The notes under the pieces: model-generated
Seen by the model: only the letters and a program-made list of their open reading frames with translations
The model's database searches: none
What the model was told of the DNA's origin: nothing
Source of the DNA: CAZGWE01 sp964529405
GTDB lineage: Bacteria > Patescibacteriota > UBA1384 > XYA2-FULL-43-10 > 1-14-0-10-43-13
Direction: 5' to 3'
Length of the DNA stretch: 6,445 bases
NCBI GenBank assembly: GCA_964529405.1
Contig: CAZGWE010000026.1
Coordinates: 1 to 6,445 of the forward strand
Part shown: positions 1-6,402 of the stretch, piece by piece
Layout: every line of letters begins with the position of its first letter
Numbering within the stretch: the stretch's first letter is position 1
Position numbers and translations under genes: made by a program

Positions 1-1
1 C

Positions 2-1009
2 TCTCATGATGAGCGTGAACAAACCCTAAATCAGATTTTGGTTGAGATGGACGGATTTGAGACCAATGACAACGTTATCGTCGTCGCCGCGACTAACCGC
101 CCCGATGTGCTTGATCCGGCTCTCTTGCGTCCGGGCCGCTTTGACCGCCATGTTATCATAGATTTACCCGACCGCAGAGAACGGGAAGAAATATTACGGG
201 TTCATACAAAAAATAAACCGGTTGAATCGGGTGTTGACTTTACCAAAATTGCCGCCACAACCCCGGGTTTTTCCGGGGCCGATTTGCGCAATTTGACAAA
301 TGAAGCGGCCATTCTTGCTGCCCGGTCGAACCGCAAAACAGTCTCGGAAAAAAATATAGCTGAAGCGATCGAGAAGGTCATGATGGGTCCGGAGAGACGA
401 AGCCGCATGCTGTCGGATAAGGAGAAAAAGATTACTGCCATTCATGAAGCCGGCCATGCCGTTGTCAGCCACATTCTGCCGAACGCCGATCCGGTGCGGA
501 AGATCTCGGTCATATCCCGCGGTATGGCTTTGGGATACACTTGGAATTTGCCCGCTGAAGACAGAAGGCTGGAAAGCAAAGAAAGATTTCTCGACCAAAT
601 CGCTTCTCTTATGGGCGGACGGGTAGCGGAAGAAGAATTCTTCGGGTCGGCAAAAATAACTACGGGAGCGCAGAATGATTTGAAGCGCGCCACTGAACTG
701 GCCAGAAAAATGGTCACGGAATACGGTATGAGCGACAAATTGGGACCCCAGACGTATGGCCATAAAGAGGAGATGCCGTTTCTGGGCAAAGAATATACCG
801 AACATCGCAACTATAGCAACGAGATTGCCAACCTTATTGACGGGGAAGTTTCCTCAATTATTGTGGGCGCCAAGAAGGAGGCCCAAGAAGTTATCCAAAG
901 GCATAAGTCTGAAATTGAAAAAATTTCTGCCCTTCTGTTGAAACAGGAGACTATTGAGGGCGAAGAGTTTGAAAAATTTTTTAACGGCAAAAAAGAAGAA
1001 CAAGAATAA
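2..1009 (+). CDS. ftsH: ATP-dependent zinc metalloprotease FtsH, C-terminal part (5' end outside the window)
   Basis: FtsH is a membrane-anchored AAA+ protease that unfolds and degrades misfolded membrane proteins and some cytosolic regulators. The frame is already open at base 2 (SHDEREQTLNQIL...), so the membrane segments, Walker A and Walker B lie upstream. Visible here: the second region of homology with AATNRPDVLDPALLRPGRFDR (about 90-150), which carries the arginine fingers; the small AAA subdomain (GFSGADLRNLTNEAA); and the M41 peptidase domain with the zinc motif HEAGH at 443-457 and the third ligand Asp in AQNDLKRAT (codon 677-679). The stretch LARKMVTEYGMSDKLGP is nearly family consensus. 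The tail is short and charged (FFNGKKEEQE). All catalytic residues of the visible part are intact, so this is a working gene cut by the window edge, not a pseudogene. murJ follows after 34 nt on the same strand. Confidence 0.97.
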   Translation, partial: SHDEREQTLNQILVEMDGFETNDNVIVVAATNRPDVLDPALLRPGRFDRHVIIDLPDRREREEILRVHTKNKPVESGVDFTKIAATTPGFSGADLRNLTNEAAILAARSNRKTVSEKNIAEAIEKVMMGPERRSRMLSDKEKKITAIHEAGHAVVSHILPNADPVRKISVISRGMALGYTWNLPAEDRRLESKERFLDQIASLMGGRVAEEEFFGSAKITTGAQNDLKRATELARKMVTEYGMSDKLGPQTYGHKEEMPFLGKEYTEHRNYSNEIANLIDGEVSSIIVGAKKEAQEVIQRHKSEIEKISALLLKQETIEGEEFEKFFNGKKEEQE

Positions 1010-1030
1010 AGGGTGTGGATAAATACCCTT
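1009..1030 (+). other. Small hairpin in the ftsH-murJ gap
   Basis: AAGGGTGT (1009-1016) pairs with ATACCCTT (1023-1030), 8 bp including one G-T wobble, around the loop GGATAA. It starts on the last base of the ftsH stop and ends 13 nt before the murJ ATG. No T-run follows, so it is not a standard terminator. It could affect mRNA stability or murJ translation, or be chance. Confidence 0.35.
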
Positions 1031-1043
1031 AGCCTGGAATTAT

Positions 1044-2636
1044 ATGAACCGACTTATCGGCCAATTCAAAAAAGAGAACTCTCTTCGAAGCGCCAGCCTT
1101 ATTTTAATTGTTACGCTGACATTGAGTAATGTGCTTGGCCTCTTGCGCGATGTATTTTTGACCCGGAACTTTTCATTTTCCGATACGGACATTTATTTTG
1201 CCGCTTTTCGCATTCCCGATACCCTTTTCAATTTGTTCATACTGGGCGCCATTACCTCTGCTTTTATTCCGGTCTTTTCCGATTTTATTGCCGCTAAAGA
1301 GATGGAAAAGGGATATAGGTTAACCAGCTCGCTGATCAATACGGCTCTGATAGTGATGGCTCTGATGGTGGTTTTGTTTTTCTTTCTTATGCCGAGTGCG
1401 ATGAGATTAATTGTGCCGAATTTCGAACAATCTCGTTTTGACCAAACGGTGCATTTGTCGCGCATAATGATGCTTTCCCCTATCTTTTTTTCGGTTTCAT
1501 ATCTGATTGGCGGGGTCTTGAACTCATTCAAGCGTTTTTTAGCTTTTGCTATTTCCCCTCTTTTATACAATCTTTCCATCATTGCCGGCGCTCTTTTGGC
1601 GCCGAAATTCGGTCTAAATGGTTTAGCTTTTGCTGTTGTTACAGGCTCCCTGTTCCATGTCTTAATCCAATTACCGGCTCTGGTTGGCACCGGTTTCAAA
1701 TATAGCTTTGTTCTGGATTTTAAAGAAGCGGCGTATCTAAAAGTCTTAAAACTTATGGTGCCTCGAAGTATCAGTTTGGGCGCCAACCAGCTTCTTTATA
1801 CTTTTTATACCGCCATCGGTTCTTCACTGGCCTTGGGGTCAATTTCCGCTTTTATTTATTCCAATAATATTCAAACTGTGCCGGTTGTAATTTTAGGCAG
1901 CTCCTTTGCTGCTGCCCTTTTTCCCACTCTTTCAAGAAAAATTTCCGAGGGCGACGAGGCGTCGTTTTCCCGTTATTTAATCAGTACCATGAAAGCCATT
2001 GGTTTTTTGCTCATTCCATCTTCAGTCATTTTTATTTTGCTGCGGGCCCAAATAATCAGATTGATTTTGGGCACGGGACATTTTACTTCATGGGATGATA
2101 CAAAAATGACGGCACTGACTCTGGGACTTTTTTCAATTTCGTTTTTAGCCCAAGGATTAATACCGTTATTAATACGCGCTTTTTTTGCCCTTAAAAATAC
2201 AAAATTACCCATGTATATCTCATTGGCGGGCGTTATTATTAGTTTAATCTTGGCATATCCCCTCGCGGCGATATTCTCGGTGGCCGGTTTGGCCTTGGCT
2301 TTTTCGATTGGTTCGTTTATTCAGCTTTTCTTGCTTTTTTATCTTCTGGCACGCCGCTATCCAAGTATTTGGGATATTTCCCTTCTGGCCTCATTTGCAA
2401 AAACCGCTTTGATTTCTATTTTAATGGGTTTTGCGGTTCGCTTTACGGCGCATAATGTGACGGCTATCGTTGATATGACTCGCTTCGTCGGGGTGTTGGA
2501 GCAAACAATACTTTCTTGTCTGGCCGGTTTGATTATCTATCTTTTTATCAATATTATTTTAAAGAGCGAAGAGCTAAAATGGGTTGCGAGACGGCGGGTT
2601 AATGGTGCTGTCGAACCTGTTGATATAGCATTATAG
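1044..2636 (+). CDS. murJ: MurJ/MviN-family lipid II flippase homologue, charge-depleted
   Basis: The 530-residue product has about 14 hydrophobic segments (roughly residues 17-32, 50-72, 94-118, 141-162, 166-186, 193-213, 245-270, 279-297, 315-340, 357-380, 388-410, 412-436, 446-467, 485-507), the MOP-superfamily MurJ topology; E. coli MurJ has 511 residues. Family motifs are clear: LLRD (32-36), AFRIPDTLFNLF (54-65), SAFIPVF (72-78), GGVLNSFKRF (156-165) and IRAFFALKNTKLP (377-389). The expected role is flipping the lipid-linked peptidoglycan precursor across the inner membrane. By hand alignment to E. coli MurJ, R24, D25 and D39 are kept (R35, D36, D49). R18 is N29, R52 is F62, E57 is L67, and D269-R270 are N274-N275. 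The transport mechanism or substrate may therefore differ. The ATG at 1044 has only a weak GGA at 1036-1038. The gene ends 7 nt before the next one, suggesting co-transcription. Confidence 0.93.
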   Translation: MNRLIGQFKKENSLRSASLILIVTLTLSNVLGLLRDVFLTRNFSFSDTDIYFAAFRIPDTLFNLFILGAITSAFIPVFSDFIAAKEMEKGYRLTSSLINTALIVMALMVVLFFFLMPSAMRLIVPNFEQSRFDQTVHLSRIMMLSPIFFSVSYLIGGVLNSFKRFLAFAISPLLYNLSIIAGALLAPKFGLNGLAFAVVTGSLFHVLIQLPALVGTGFKYSFVLDFKEAAYLKVLKLMVPRSISLGANQLLYTFYTAIGSSLALGSISAFIYSNNIQTVPVVILGSSFAAALFPTLSRKISEGDEASFSRYLISTMKAIGFLLIPSSVIFILLRAQIIRLILGTGHFTSWDDTKMTALTLGLFSISFLAQGLIPLLIRAFFALKNTKLPMYISLAGVIISLILAYPLAAIFSVAGLALAFSIGSFIQLFLLFYLLARRYPSIWDISLLASFAKTALISILMGFAVRFTAHNVTAIVDMTRFVGVLEQTILSCLAGLIIYLFINIILKSEELKWVARRRVNGAVEPVDIAL

Positions 2637-2639
2637 CAT
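2624..2639 (+). repeat. Tandem 8-bp repeat TATAGCAT x2 across the murJ stop
   Basis: TATAGCAT at 2624-2631 is repeated exactly at 2632-2639. The second copy supplies the in-frame TAG of murJ (2634-2636) and fills nearly the whole 7-nt gap before the next ATG. Its TATAGC at 2632-2637 also sits 6 nt before the ATG at 2644, where a -10 element of a leaderless transcript would be, although it matches TATAAT in only 4 of 6 positions and no -35 is seen. Confidence 0.6.
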
Positions 2640-2643
2640 TTTT

Positions 2644-3273
2644 ATGATGAACGCTTTTTTGTTTTCCGATCTACACGCTTCGAGTCCTATGTTGGACAAA
2701 ATGAGAGATTTTCTGATCAATAATCGTCAAATCGGTCTGATCGTTTTTGCCGGCGATGCGGTTAATATGGGCGGACCGGCTGAATTTGCAGAAGAATTCA
2801 TAGCGGTCTTGAAAAATATTAACTTGCCCTTTTTCTGGGTTCCGGGGAACAATGATTTCGGGCCTTCGTATGATATTTTATGCACTTTTACTCCCTCACT
2901 TGAGGGACGAGTGACAGGGGCCTTTGGCCAGAAATATACCGGAGTCGGGGGTTCGCCGGCGAGCTGGTCATCGGAAAGTTATGGCGGTAAAAATTCAGTC
3001 GCGAATGATAAAATCGGCAATTCGATCTTTGTTTCTCATTATCCGCCGCCCGGGGTGTTCAATTATGTCCGGTCGGAAGCAGATTTATCTGCCGATCCCG
3101 GTGTAGAACGATTGTCCTCCTCTCCCCTGGTTCATATTTGCGGGCATTATCATCGTCAGTTCGGTTTAGCCAAACTTGGCCGGACCAAGGTTGTTAAACT
3201 GGGCGCCCTAGATTTGGGCTATTATGCTATAATGGAGCTTGAAACTTTAAATGTAGAATTCTTTAAAATATAG
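2644..3273 (+). CDS. Calcineurin-like metallophosphoesterase, substrate unknown
   Basis: The 209-residue protein is a minimal calcineurin-like (two-metal) phosphoesterase. The motif order is complete: SDLH (D9, H11), AGD (D38), PGNND (N69, D71), VSHYPPPG (H132) and CGHYH (H168, H170). These supply the usual Asp, His, Asn and His metal ligands. The usual GNHD or GNHE motif reads GNND, so the histidine that often helps as general acid is Asn70; some small members of the superfamily vary here (GNCD in YfcE-like enzymes). There is no signal peptide or membrane segment, so it is probably cytosolic. Its length matches small Metallophos_2/YfcE-type enzymes. Substrates in this superfamily range from phosphodiesters and cyclic nucleotides to nucleic acids, and the sequence does not choose among them. 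The start could be ATG 2644 or 2647; neither has a ribosome binding site. nfo follows after 44 nt, which is too little to assign a repair role. Confidence 0.9.
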   Translation: MMNAFLFSDLHASSPMLDKMRDFLINNRQIGLIVFAGDAVNMGGPAEFAEEFIAVLKNINLPFFWVPGNNDFGPSYDILCTFTPSLEGRVTGAFGQKYTGVGGSPASWSSESYGGKNSVANDKIGNSIFVSHYPPPGVFNYVRSEADLSADPGVERLSSSPLVHICGHYHRQFGLAKLGRTKVVKLGALDLGYYAIMELETLNVEFFKI

Positions 3274-3313
3274 GGCTTATAGGACTTATGCTATGCATAG
3301 GGTCCATATGATA
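3269..3313 (+). repeat. Degenerate 9-bp tandem repeat filling the spacer before nfo
   Basis: Reading in steps of nine from 3269 gives TATAGGGCT (3269), TATAGGACT (3278), TATGCTATG (3287), CATAGGGTC (3296) and CATATGATA (3305). All five units start TAT or CAT. Units 1 and 2 differ at one base, unit 4 is close to them, and units 3 and 5 are more diverged. The first unit provides the TAG stop of the upstream gene (3271-3273), and the array ends 4 nt before the nfo ATG. It contains the perfect palindrome CTATGCATAG (3291-3300). Confidence 0.6.
3307..3312 (+). promoter_or_regulatory. Candidate -10 element just before nfo
   Basis: TATGAT matches the TATAAT consensus at 5 of 6 positions and ends 5 nt before the nfo ATG, so transcription from it would start at or beside the start codon (leaderless). 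No good -35 is seen 16 to 18 nt upstream, and the region is A/T-rich repeat, so a chance match is quite possible. Confidence 0.25.
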
Positions 3314-3317
3314 AAGT

Positions 3318-4160
3318 ATGAAGTTCGGAGCACACATTTCAACGGCGGCGCCGTTTTCGGCTGCCATATCAAGGGCGGAAGAATCAAAATGCGAATGTAT
3401 GCAAATTTTTGTCAATGCGCCGCAAAGATGGAAGACCGTTTCGATTTCTGCCAGGGAGATGGAGCGTTTTGTCGAGTTAAACAAATCGGCCCGAATCGAG
3501 CCGATTATTTCGCACAGTATTTATTTAATCAGTCTGGCCGGCCTAAACCCTTTCTTTTATGAAGCGTCAAAGAAGTCGTTAATTGACGAAATGGAAAAGG
3601 GCAAGAAACTGGGATTGTTGGGGGTTAATACACATTTAGGGTCGAGTAAAGATCATACTTTTTATGAAGTTAAGGAAAAAATCATCTTGGCCATCGATGA
3701 TATTCTTGAAGCCGTACCGGCCGGGCCGCACTTTATAATCGAGAATTCTGCCGGCGCTGGCAACATCATCGGGGATACTCTCGACGAGATCGGAGAGATA
3801 GTCAAAGGGGTTGGCAGCGATCGAGTCAAAGTAATTATTGACACTGCCCACGCTTTTGAATCAGGCTACCCGATACAAACAGCAGCAGGACTCGACAACT
3901 TTTTGGTTGAATTTGAGGAGAAAATAGGGCTTGGCCGTTTAGTCGGCCTCCATTTAAATGATTCTCAAACAGCTTTTGACTCCAAAAACGATCGCCATGC
4001 CGATATCGGCGAGGGCGAAATCGGTCTTAAGCCGTTCGAGCGTATTGTTAACCACCCCAAACTTAAAGATTTGTTCGGAATTATCGAAACGTCGGGCATT
4101 AAGGGCAAGAGCAATATTGATAATCTTCAAATACTTAAGTCGCTCCAAGAACAAAAATAA
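3318..4160 (+). CDS. nfo: Endonuclease IV (AP endonuclease, Xth-independent Nfo family)
   Basis: Endonuclease IV cuts DNA 5' of abasic sites in base-excision repair and trims blocked 3' ends, using three zinc ions in a TIM barrel. The 280-residue product matches the usual length (E. coli Nfo is 285). It opens with MKFGAHIS, the family N terminus, which fixes ATG 3318 despite the absence of a ribosome binding site. All nine metal ligands align with E. coli Nfo: H66 (SHSIYLI), H106 (NTHLGS), E142 (IENSAG), D175 and H178 (IDTAHAF), H212 (LHLND), D225 and H227 (NDRHADIGEG) and E257 (IIETSG). The hallmark strings DTAHAF, LHLNDS and GEGEIG are intact, so activity is expected. The protein is cytosolic, without signal or membrane segments. 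It lies 44 nt after the phosphoesterase gene and 46 nt before lepA, without overlap. Confidence 0.96.
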   Translation: MKFGAHISTAAPFSAAISRAEESKCECMQIFVNAPQRWKTVSISAREMERFVELNKSARIEPIISHSIYLISLAGLNPFFYEASKKSLIDEMEKGKKLGLLGVNTHLGSSKDHTFYEVKEKIILAIDDILEAVPAGPHFIIENSAGAGNIIGDTLDEIGEIVKGVGSDRVKVIIDTAHAFESGYPIQTAAGLDNFLVEFEEKIGLGRLVGLHLNDSQTAFDSKNDRHADIGEGEIGLKPFERIVNHPKLKDLFGIIETSGIKGKSNIDNLQILKSLQEQK

Positions 4161-4169
4161 TGGACTAAA

Positions 4170-4198
4170 TTGATTAATCGGTACAACCCTGGTATCTT
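4170..4198 (+). promoter_or_regulatory. Candidate sigma70-type promoter immediately before lepA
   Basis: TTGATT (4170-4175, 4 of 6 to TTGACA), a 17-nt spacer, then TATCTT (4193-4198, 4 of 6 to TATAAT) preceded by TG at the extended -10 position (4190-4191). The predicted start near 4205 leaves a leader of about two nucleotides before ATG 4207, and no Shine-Dalgarno sequence is present. The optimal spacing and the TG support it; the modest hexamers do not. Confidence 0.4.
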
Positions 4199-4206
4199 CC
4201 TTTAAT

Positions 4207-6096
4207 ATGATTGAAAAACAATCCAAAATTCGAAATTTCTGCATAATTGCTCATATTGATCACGGCAAATCCACTCTGGCTGACCGCATGTTGGAGTTAA
4301 CCGGAACCGTTGAGAAACGCGAAATGAAAGAGCAGCTCTTGGACCAGCTCGATTTGGAGCGGGAACGGGGAATTACGATCAAGCTGGCGCCGGTGAGGAT
4401 GAGGTGGGAACTAAGCAGGACAGCAAGTAAGCATATAAGCCCGCCTGCCGGCGAGGCAGGCAAGGCAGCCGGTGATCTAAAAAATGCCGACCTGCTTGCC
4501 AGCTTAGACGCTTACACGCTGAACCTGATTGACACTCCCGGCCATGTTGACTTTGCTTATGAGGTGTCGCGATCTTTGGCTGCCGTTGAGGGAGTAGTCC
4601 TACTGGTGGATGCCAGCCAGGGAATAGAGGCGCAAACGTTATCCGTACTCTATGCGGCGATGGAGCACGACCTGACTATTATTCCGGTAGTCAATAAGAT
4701 CGATTTACCGGCTGCCAAACCGGATGAAATTGCCGACGAGATTGCCAAAATTGTCGGTTGTACCCGCGAAGAGATAATTTTTGCTTCCGGTAAAACCGGC
4801 CGGGGCGTCAAAGAGATTCTGGATGCAATCATTGAAAGAATTCCAGCACCAAAAGGGGAGAGCAAGGCACCGCTTCGAGCGTTAATTTTTGATTCTATTT
4901 ATGATTCATATCGCGGGGTTGTCTCCTATGTCCGTGTTGTAGAAGGGGAAATTAAAAAAGATGATGAATTTTTTCTAATGGAAACAAAAAGTCAGGGTCG
5001 CACTCTTGAAACCGGCCATTTCTCGCCAAAATTTGTCCCCCACTCCCCTCTTTCTACCGGCGAGATCGGTTATATTGTAACGGGATTTAAGGATGTGGCT
5101 GAAGCGCAGGTTGGCGATACCATCACGCTTAAAAACAATCCAGCTACCACTCCCCTGCCCGGTTATAAAAAAGTTTTACCGCTGGTTTTTTCTTCGATTT
5201 ACTGCGCTGATGGCAATGATTATCCGGAATTAAAAGAAGCAATCGAAAAGTTGAAATTGAATGACGCCTCTCTCACCTACGAAATTGAGCGTTCCGACGC
5301 GCTTGGTTTTGGTTTTCGCTGTGGTTTTCTTGGATTACTCCATATGGACATTGTGCGCGAACGCCTCGAGAGAGAGTATAATTTGTCGTTGGTGGTCTCT
5401 AGCCCAACGGTGCGGTATCAAATTATTCCCGCACATTCTACAAGTCCGATAGAAATCTCTCGTCCCCCTGACTTCCCTCTTGCTGGCACCTATCAAGCCA
5501 TTCTTGAGCCGATGGTCAAACTCGAGGTCTTTACACCCAAAGAATATGTCGGCGACTTGATGGAAGTAATTCAGCGAAAACGGGCCAGTTTTGAAACAAT
5601 CGAGTACTTAGACGAGGGCCGCTCTATCTTAAAATATACCATTCCCCTGGCCGAGGTAATCATAGATTTGTATGATTCGATCAAAAGCGTTTCCCGGGGT
5701 TATGCTTCAATGAATTATGATTTATCCGGCTATCAAGAGGCTGACTTAGAGAAGATTGATATTTTAATTGCCGAAGAAAGAGTCGATGCCCTAAGTTTTA
5801 TCATACATAAATCAAAAGTTTATTCCGAGGCCAGGCGAATCGTTGAAAGATTGAAAGAACTCATTCCCCGGCAAAATTTTGAAGTTAAAATCCAGGCAGC
5901 GGTTGGAGCAAAGATAATAGCCTCCGAAAGTATCTCACCGTTCAAAAAAGACGTTATCGCCAAGCTTTATGGCGGCGACGTGACTCGAAAAAATAAACTT
6001 CTCGACAAACAAAAGAAGGGCAAAAAGAAGATGAAACAAATCGGCCGTGTCGAAGTGCCAAGCGATGTCTTTATCAAAGTCTTGAGAAATGCATAA
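4207..6096 (+). CDS. lepA: Elongation factor 4 (LepA), GTPase, with an in-frame insertion in the G domain
   Basis: LepA/EF4 is a ribosome-binding translational GTPase related to EF-G, linked to back-translocation and ribosome assembly. The 629-residue product (family about 600) has G1 AHIDHGKS (15-22), switch I with DLERERGITIK (49-59), G3 DTPGH (109-113), G4 NKID (163-166) and G5 SGK (194-196, usually SAK). The middle domains include LNDASLTYE and LGFGFRCGFLGLLHM (352-380). The LepA-only C-terminal domain has ERVDALSFIIHK, LIPRQNFEVKIQAAVGAKI, KLYGGDVTRKNKLLDKQKKGKKKMKQIG, split here as KLYGGDV (587-592) to KMKQIG. The catalytic His113 is kept. Between switch I and G3 lie 36 residues (68-103) where E. 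coli has about 8, an insertion of about 28. The start at 4207 fits the family N terminus; there is no ribosome binding site. The stop TAA is followed at once by an in-frame TAG. Confidence 0.96.
   Translation: MIEKQSKIRNFCIIAHIDHGKSTLADRMLELTGTVEKREMKEQLLDQLDLERERGITIKLAPVRMRWELSRTASKHISPPAGEAGKAAGDLKNADLLASLDAYTLNLIDTPGHVDFAYEVSRSLAAVEGVVLLVDASQGIEAQTLSVLYAAMEHDLTIIPVVNKIDLPAAKPDEIADEIAKIVGCTREEIIFASGKTGRGVKEILDAIIERIPAPKGESKAPLRALIFDSIYDSYRGVVSYVRVVEGEIKKDDEFFLMETKSQGRTLETGHFSPKFVPHSPLSTGEIGYIVTGFKDVAEAQVGDTITLKNNPATTPLPGYKKVLPLVFSSIYCADGNDYPELKEAIEKLKLNDASLTYEIERSDALGFGFRCGFLGLLHMDIVRERLEREYNLSLVVSSPTVRYQIIPAHSTSPIEISRPPDFPLAGTYQAILEPMVKLEVFTPKEYVGDLMEVIQRKRASFETIEYLDEGRSILKYTIPLAEVIIDLYDSIKSVSRGYASMNYDLSGYQEADLEKIDILIAEERVDALSFIIHKSKVYSEARRIVERLKELIPRQNFEVKIQAAVGAKIIASESISPFKKDVIAKLYGGDVTRKNKLLDKQKKGKKKMKQIGRVEVPSDVFIKVLRNA
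4411..4507 (+). repeat. Inverted-repeat-bounded palindromic insert inside lepA
   Basis: CTAAGC (4411-4416) pairs with GCTTAG (4502-4507). Just inside, GCAAG (4423-4427) pairs with CTTGC (4495-4499), across an uneven internal loop. In the middle, GCCTGCC (4443-4449) pairs perfectly with GGCAGGC (4455-4461) around the loop GGCGA. The segment coincides with the extra residues of LepA (about codons 69-101, including PPAGEAGKAAG), and its centre is much more GC-rich than the gene around it. This looks like a small palindromic element that entered the gene and stayed in frame. In-frame palindromic elements of this type are known from Rickettsia (RPE); I also recall GC-rich CCTGCCGGCAGG-type palindromes from Patescibacteria genomes but could not check. 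Confidence 0.6.
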
Positions 6097-6126
6097 TAGA
6101 TTTCACTTCAAGAATGAAGCGTAAAT

Positions 6127-6159
6127 AAAAAAACACAAGACAAAAGCAGTGTTTTTTTT
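6127..6159 (+). terminator. A/U-rich intrinsic terminator-like hairpin after lepA
   Basis: AAAAAAACAC (6127-6136) pairs perfectly with GTGTTTTTTT (6149-6158) around a 12-nt loop, and the T-run extends to eight bases (6152-6159). Only three pairs are G-C or C-G at the loop end (CAC/GTG contributes two), so the stem is weak. The A-run on the other arm would give a T-run for transcripts coming from the opposite strand, so it could act in both directions. Its place 30 nt after the lepA stop fits the end of the operon. Confidence 0.5.
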
Positions 6160-6189
6160 GTGAGGCGTTCTCGCTCGCGCTTGAACTCT

Positions 6190-6333
6190 ATGCGAAGTGG
6201 AATTTTTGGAAAAAGAAAAATGGTGAGGGCTTTCGGGTTGGAAACTTTTTTAGAATATGAGGAGCTTAGGGGACGCTTCCCAAATGATCTCAGATTTGCA
6301 AGAAGAGAAAGAGTTGATTTTATTTTAAATTAA
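6190..6333 (+). CDS. Doubtful 47-residue ORF, unrecognised
   Basis: ATG 6190 opens a 47-codon frame ending TAA 6331-6333; an internal ATG at 6220 (37 codons) follows a purine-rich run that could serve as a weak ribosome binding site. The product is basic and hydrophilic (MRSGIFGKRKMVRAFGLE at the start, ERVDFILN at the end), with no signal peptide, membrane segment or recognised motif. The left inverted repeat of the downstream element lies inside codons 27-32, so the last third of the ORF is encoded by the element. It may be a chance frame, a truncated gene end, or a real small protein; I favour chance. Confidence 0.15.
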   Translation: MRSGIFGKRKMVRAFGLETFLEYEELRGRFPNDLRFARRERVDFILN

Positions 6334-6399
6334 TAACAAGCCTGTTTAAGATTACTGATTTGTCTTATCGCAAAAGTGATAGCTAATTGGGAAGCGTCC
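6271..6399. mobile_element. 129-bp MITE/REPIN-like element with perfect 13-bp inverted repeats
   Basis: GGACGCTTCCCAA (6271-6283) is matched exactly by its reverse complement TTGGGAAGCGTCC (6387-6399). Two bases further out on each side (GG left, AG right) do not pair, and then TA stands on both sides (6267-6268 and 6402-6403), as expected for a TA target duplication. Each arm can also fold alone: GGGA-CGCT-TCCC at 6270-6281 on the left, GGA-AGCG-TCC at 6390-6399 on the right, as in REP sequences paired head to head. The 103-bp interior is A/T-rich and encodes no transposase. It could be a MITE moved by a TA-targeting transposase, or a REPIN mobilised by a RAYT-type transposase elsewhere; a plain regulatory stem is a third option. 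Confidence 0.55.
6366..6381 (+). other. Small hairpin inside the inverted-repeat element
   Basis: TATCGC (6366-6371) pairs with GTGATA (6376-6381), 6 bp with one G-T wobble, around the loop AAAA. It lies 5 nt before the right arm of the element and could be a second stem when the element is transcribed. It may be chance. Confidence 0.25.
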
Positions 6400-6402
6400 A
6401 GT

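Noticed and set aside
194..805. 203-codon ORF on the minus strand opposite ftsH, with a second overlapping one at 442-810
   Set aside because: The + strand encodes unmistakable FtsH with catalytic motifs; the antisense products have no recognisable features.
1193..1786. 197-codon ORF on the minus strand opposite murJ
   Set aside because: Basic, low-information product antisense to a clear membrane protein gene; a shadow of its codon use.
3293..3562. 89-codon + strand ORF overlapping the start of nfo in another frame
   Set aside because: nfo in its own frame carries the full set of metal ligands; this frame has no motif.
6101..6202. Long-range pairing TTTCACTTC (6101-6109) with GAAGTGGAA (6194-6202) around the terminator
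   Set aside because: Nine pairs with one wobble over about 100 nt can arise by chance, and it competes with the local CTTCA/TGAAG hairpin.
6221..6245. tRNA 3'-end-like string on the minus strand (ends in ...GCCCTCACCA)
   Set aside because: No matching acceptor 5' strand and no T-arm stem can be found in the expected places.
6231..6251. TTTC-GAAA mini-stem followed by six Ts as a second terminator
   Set aside because: Only four pairs, mostly A-T, with an intervening base; too weak to call.
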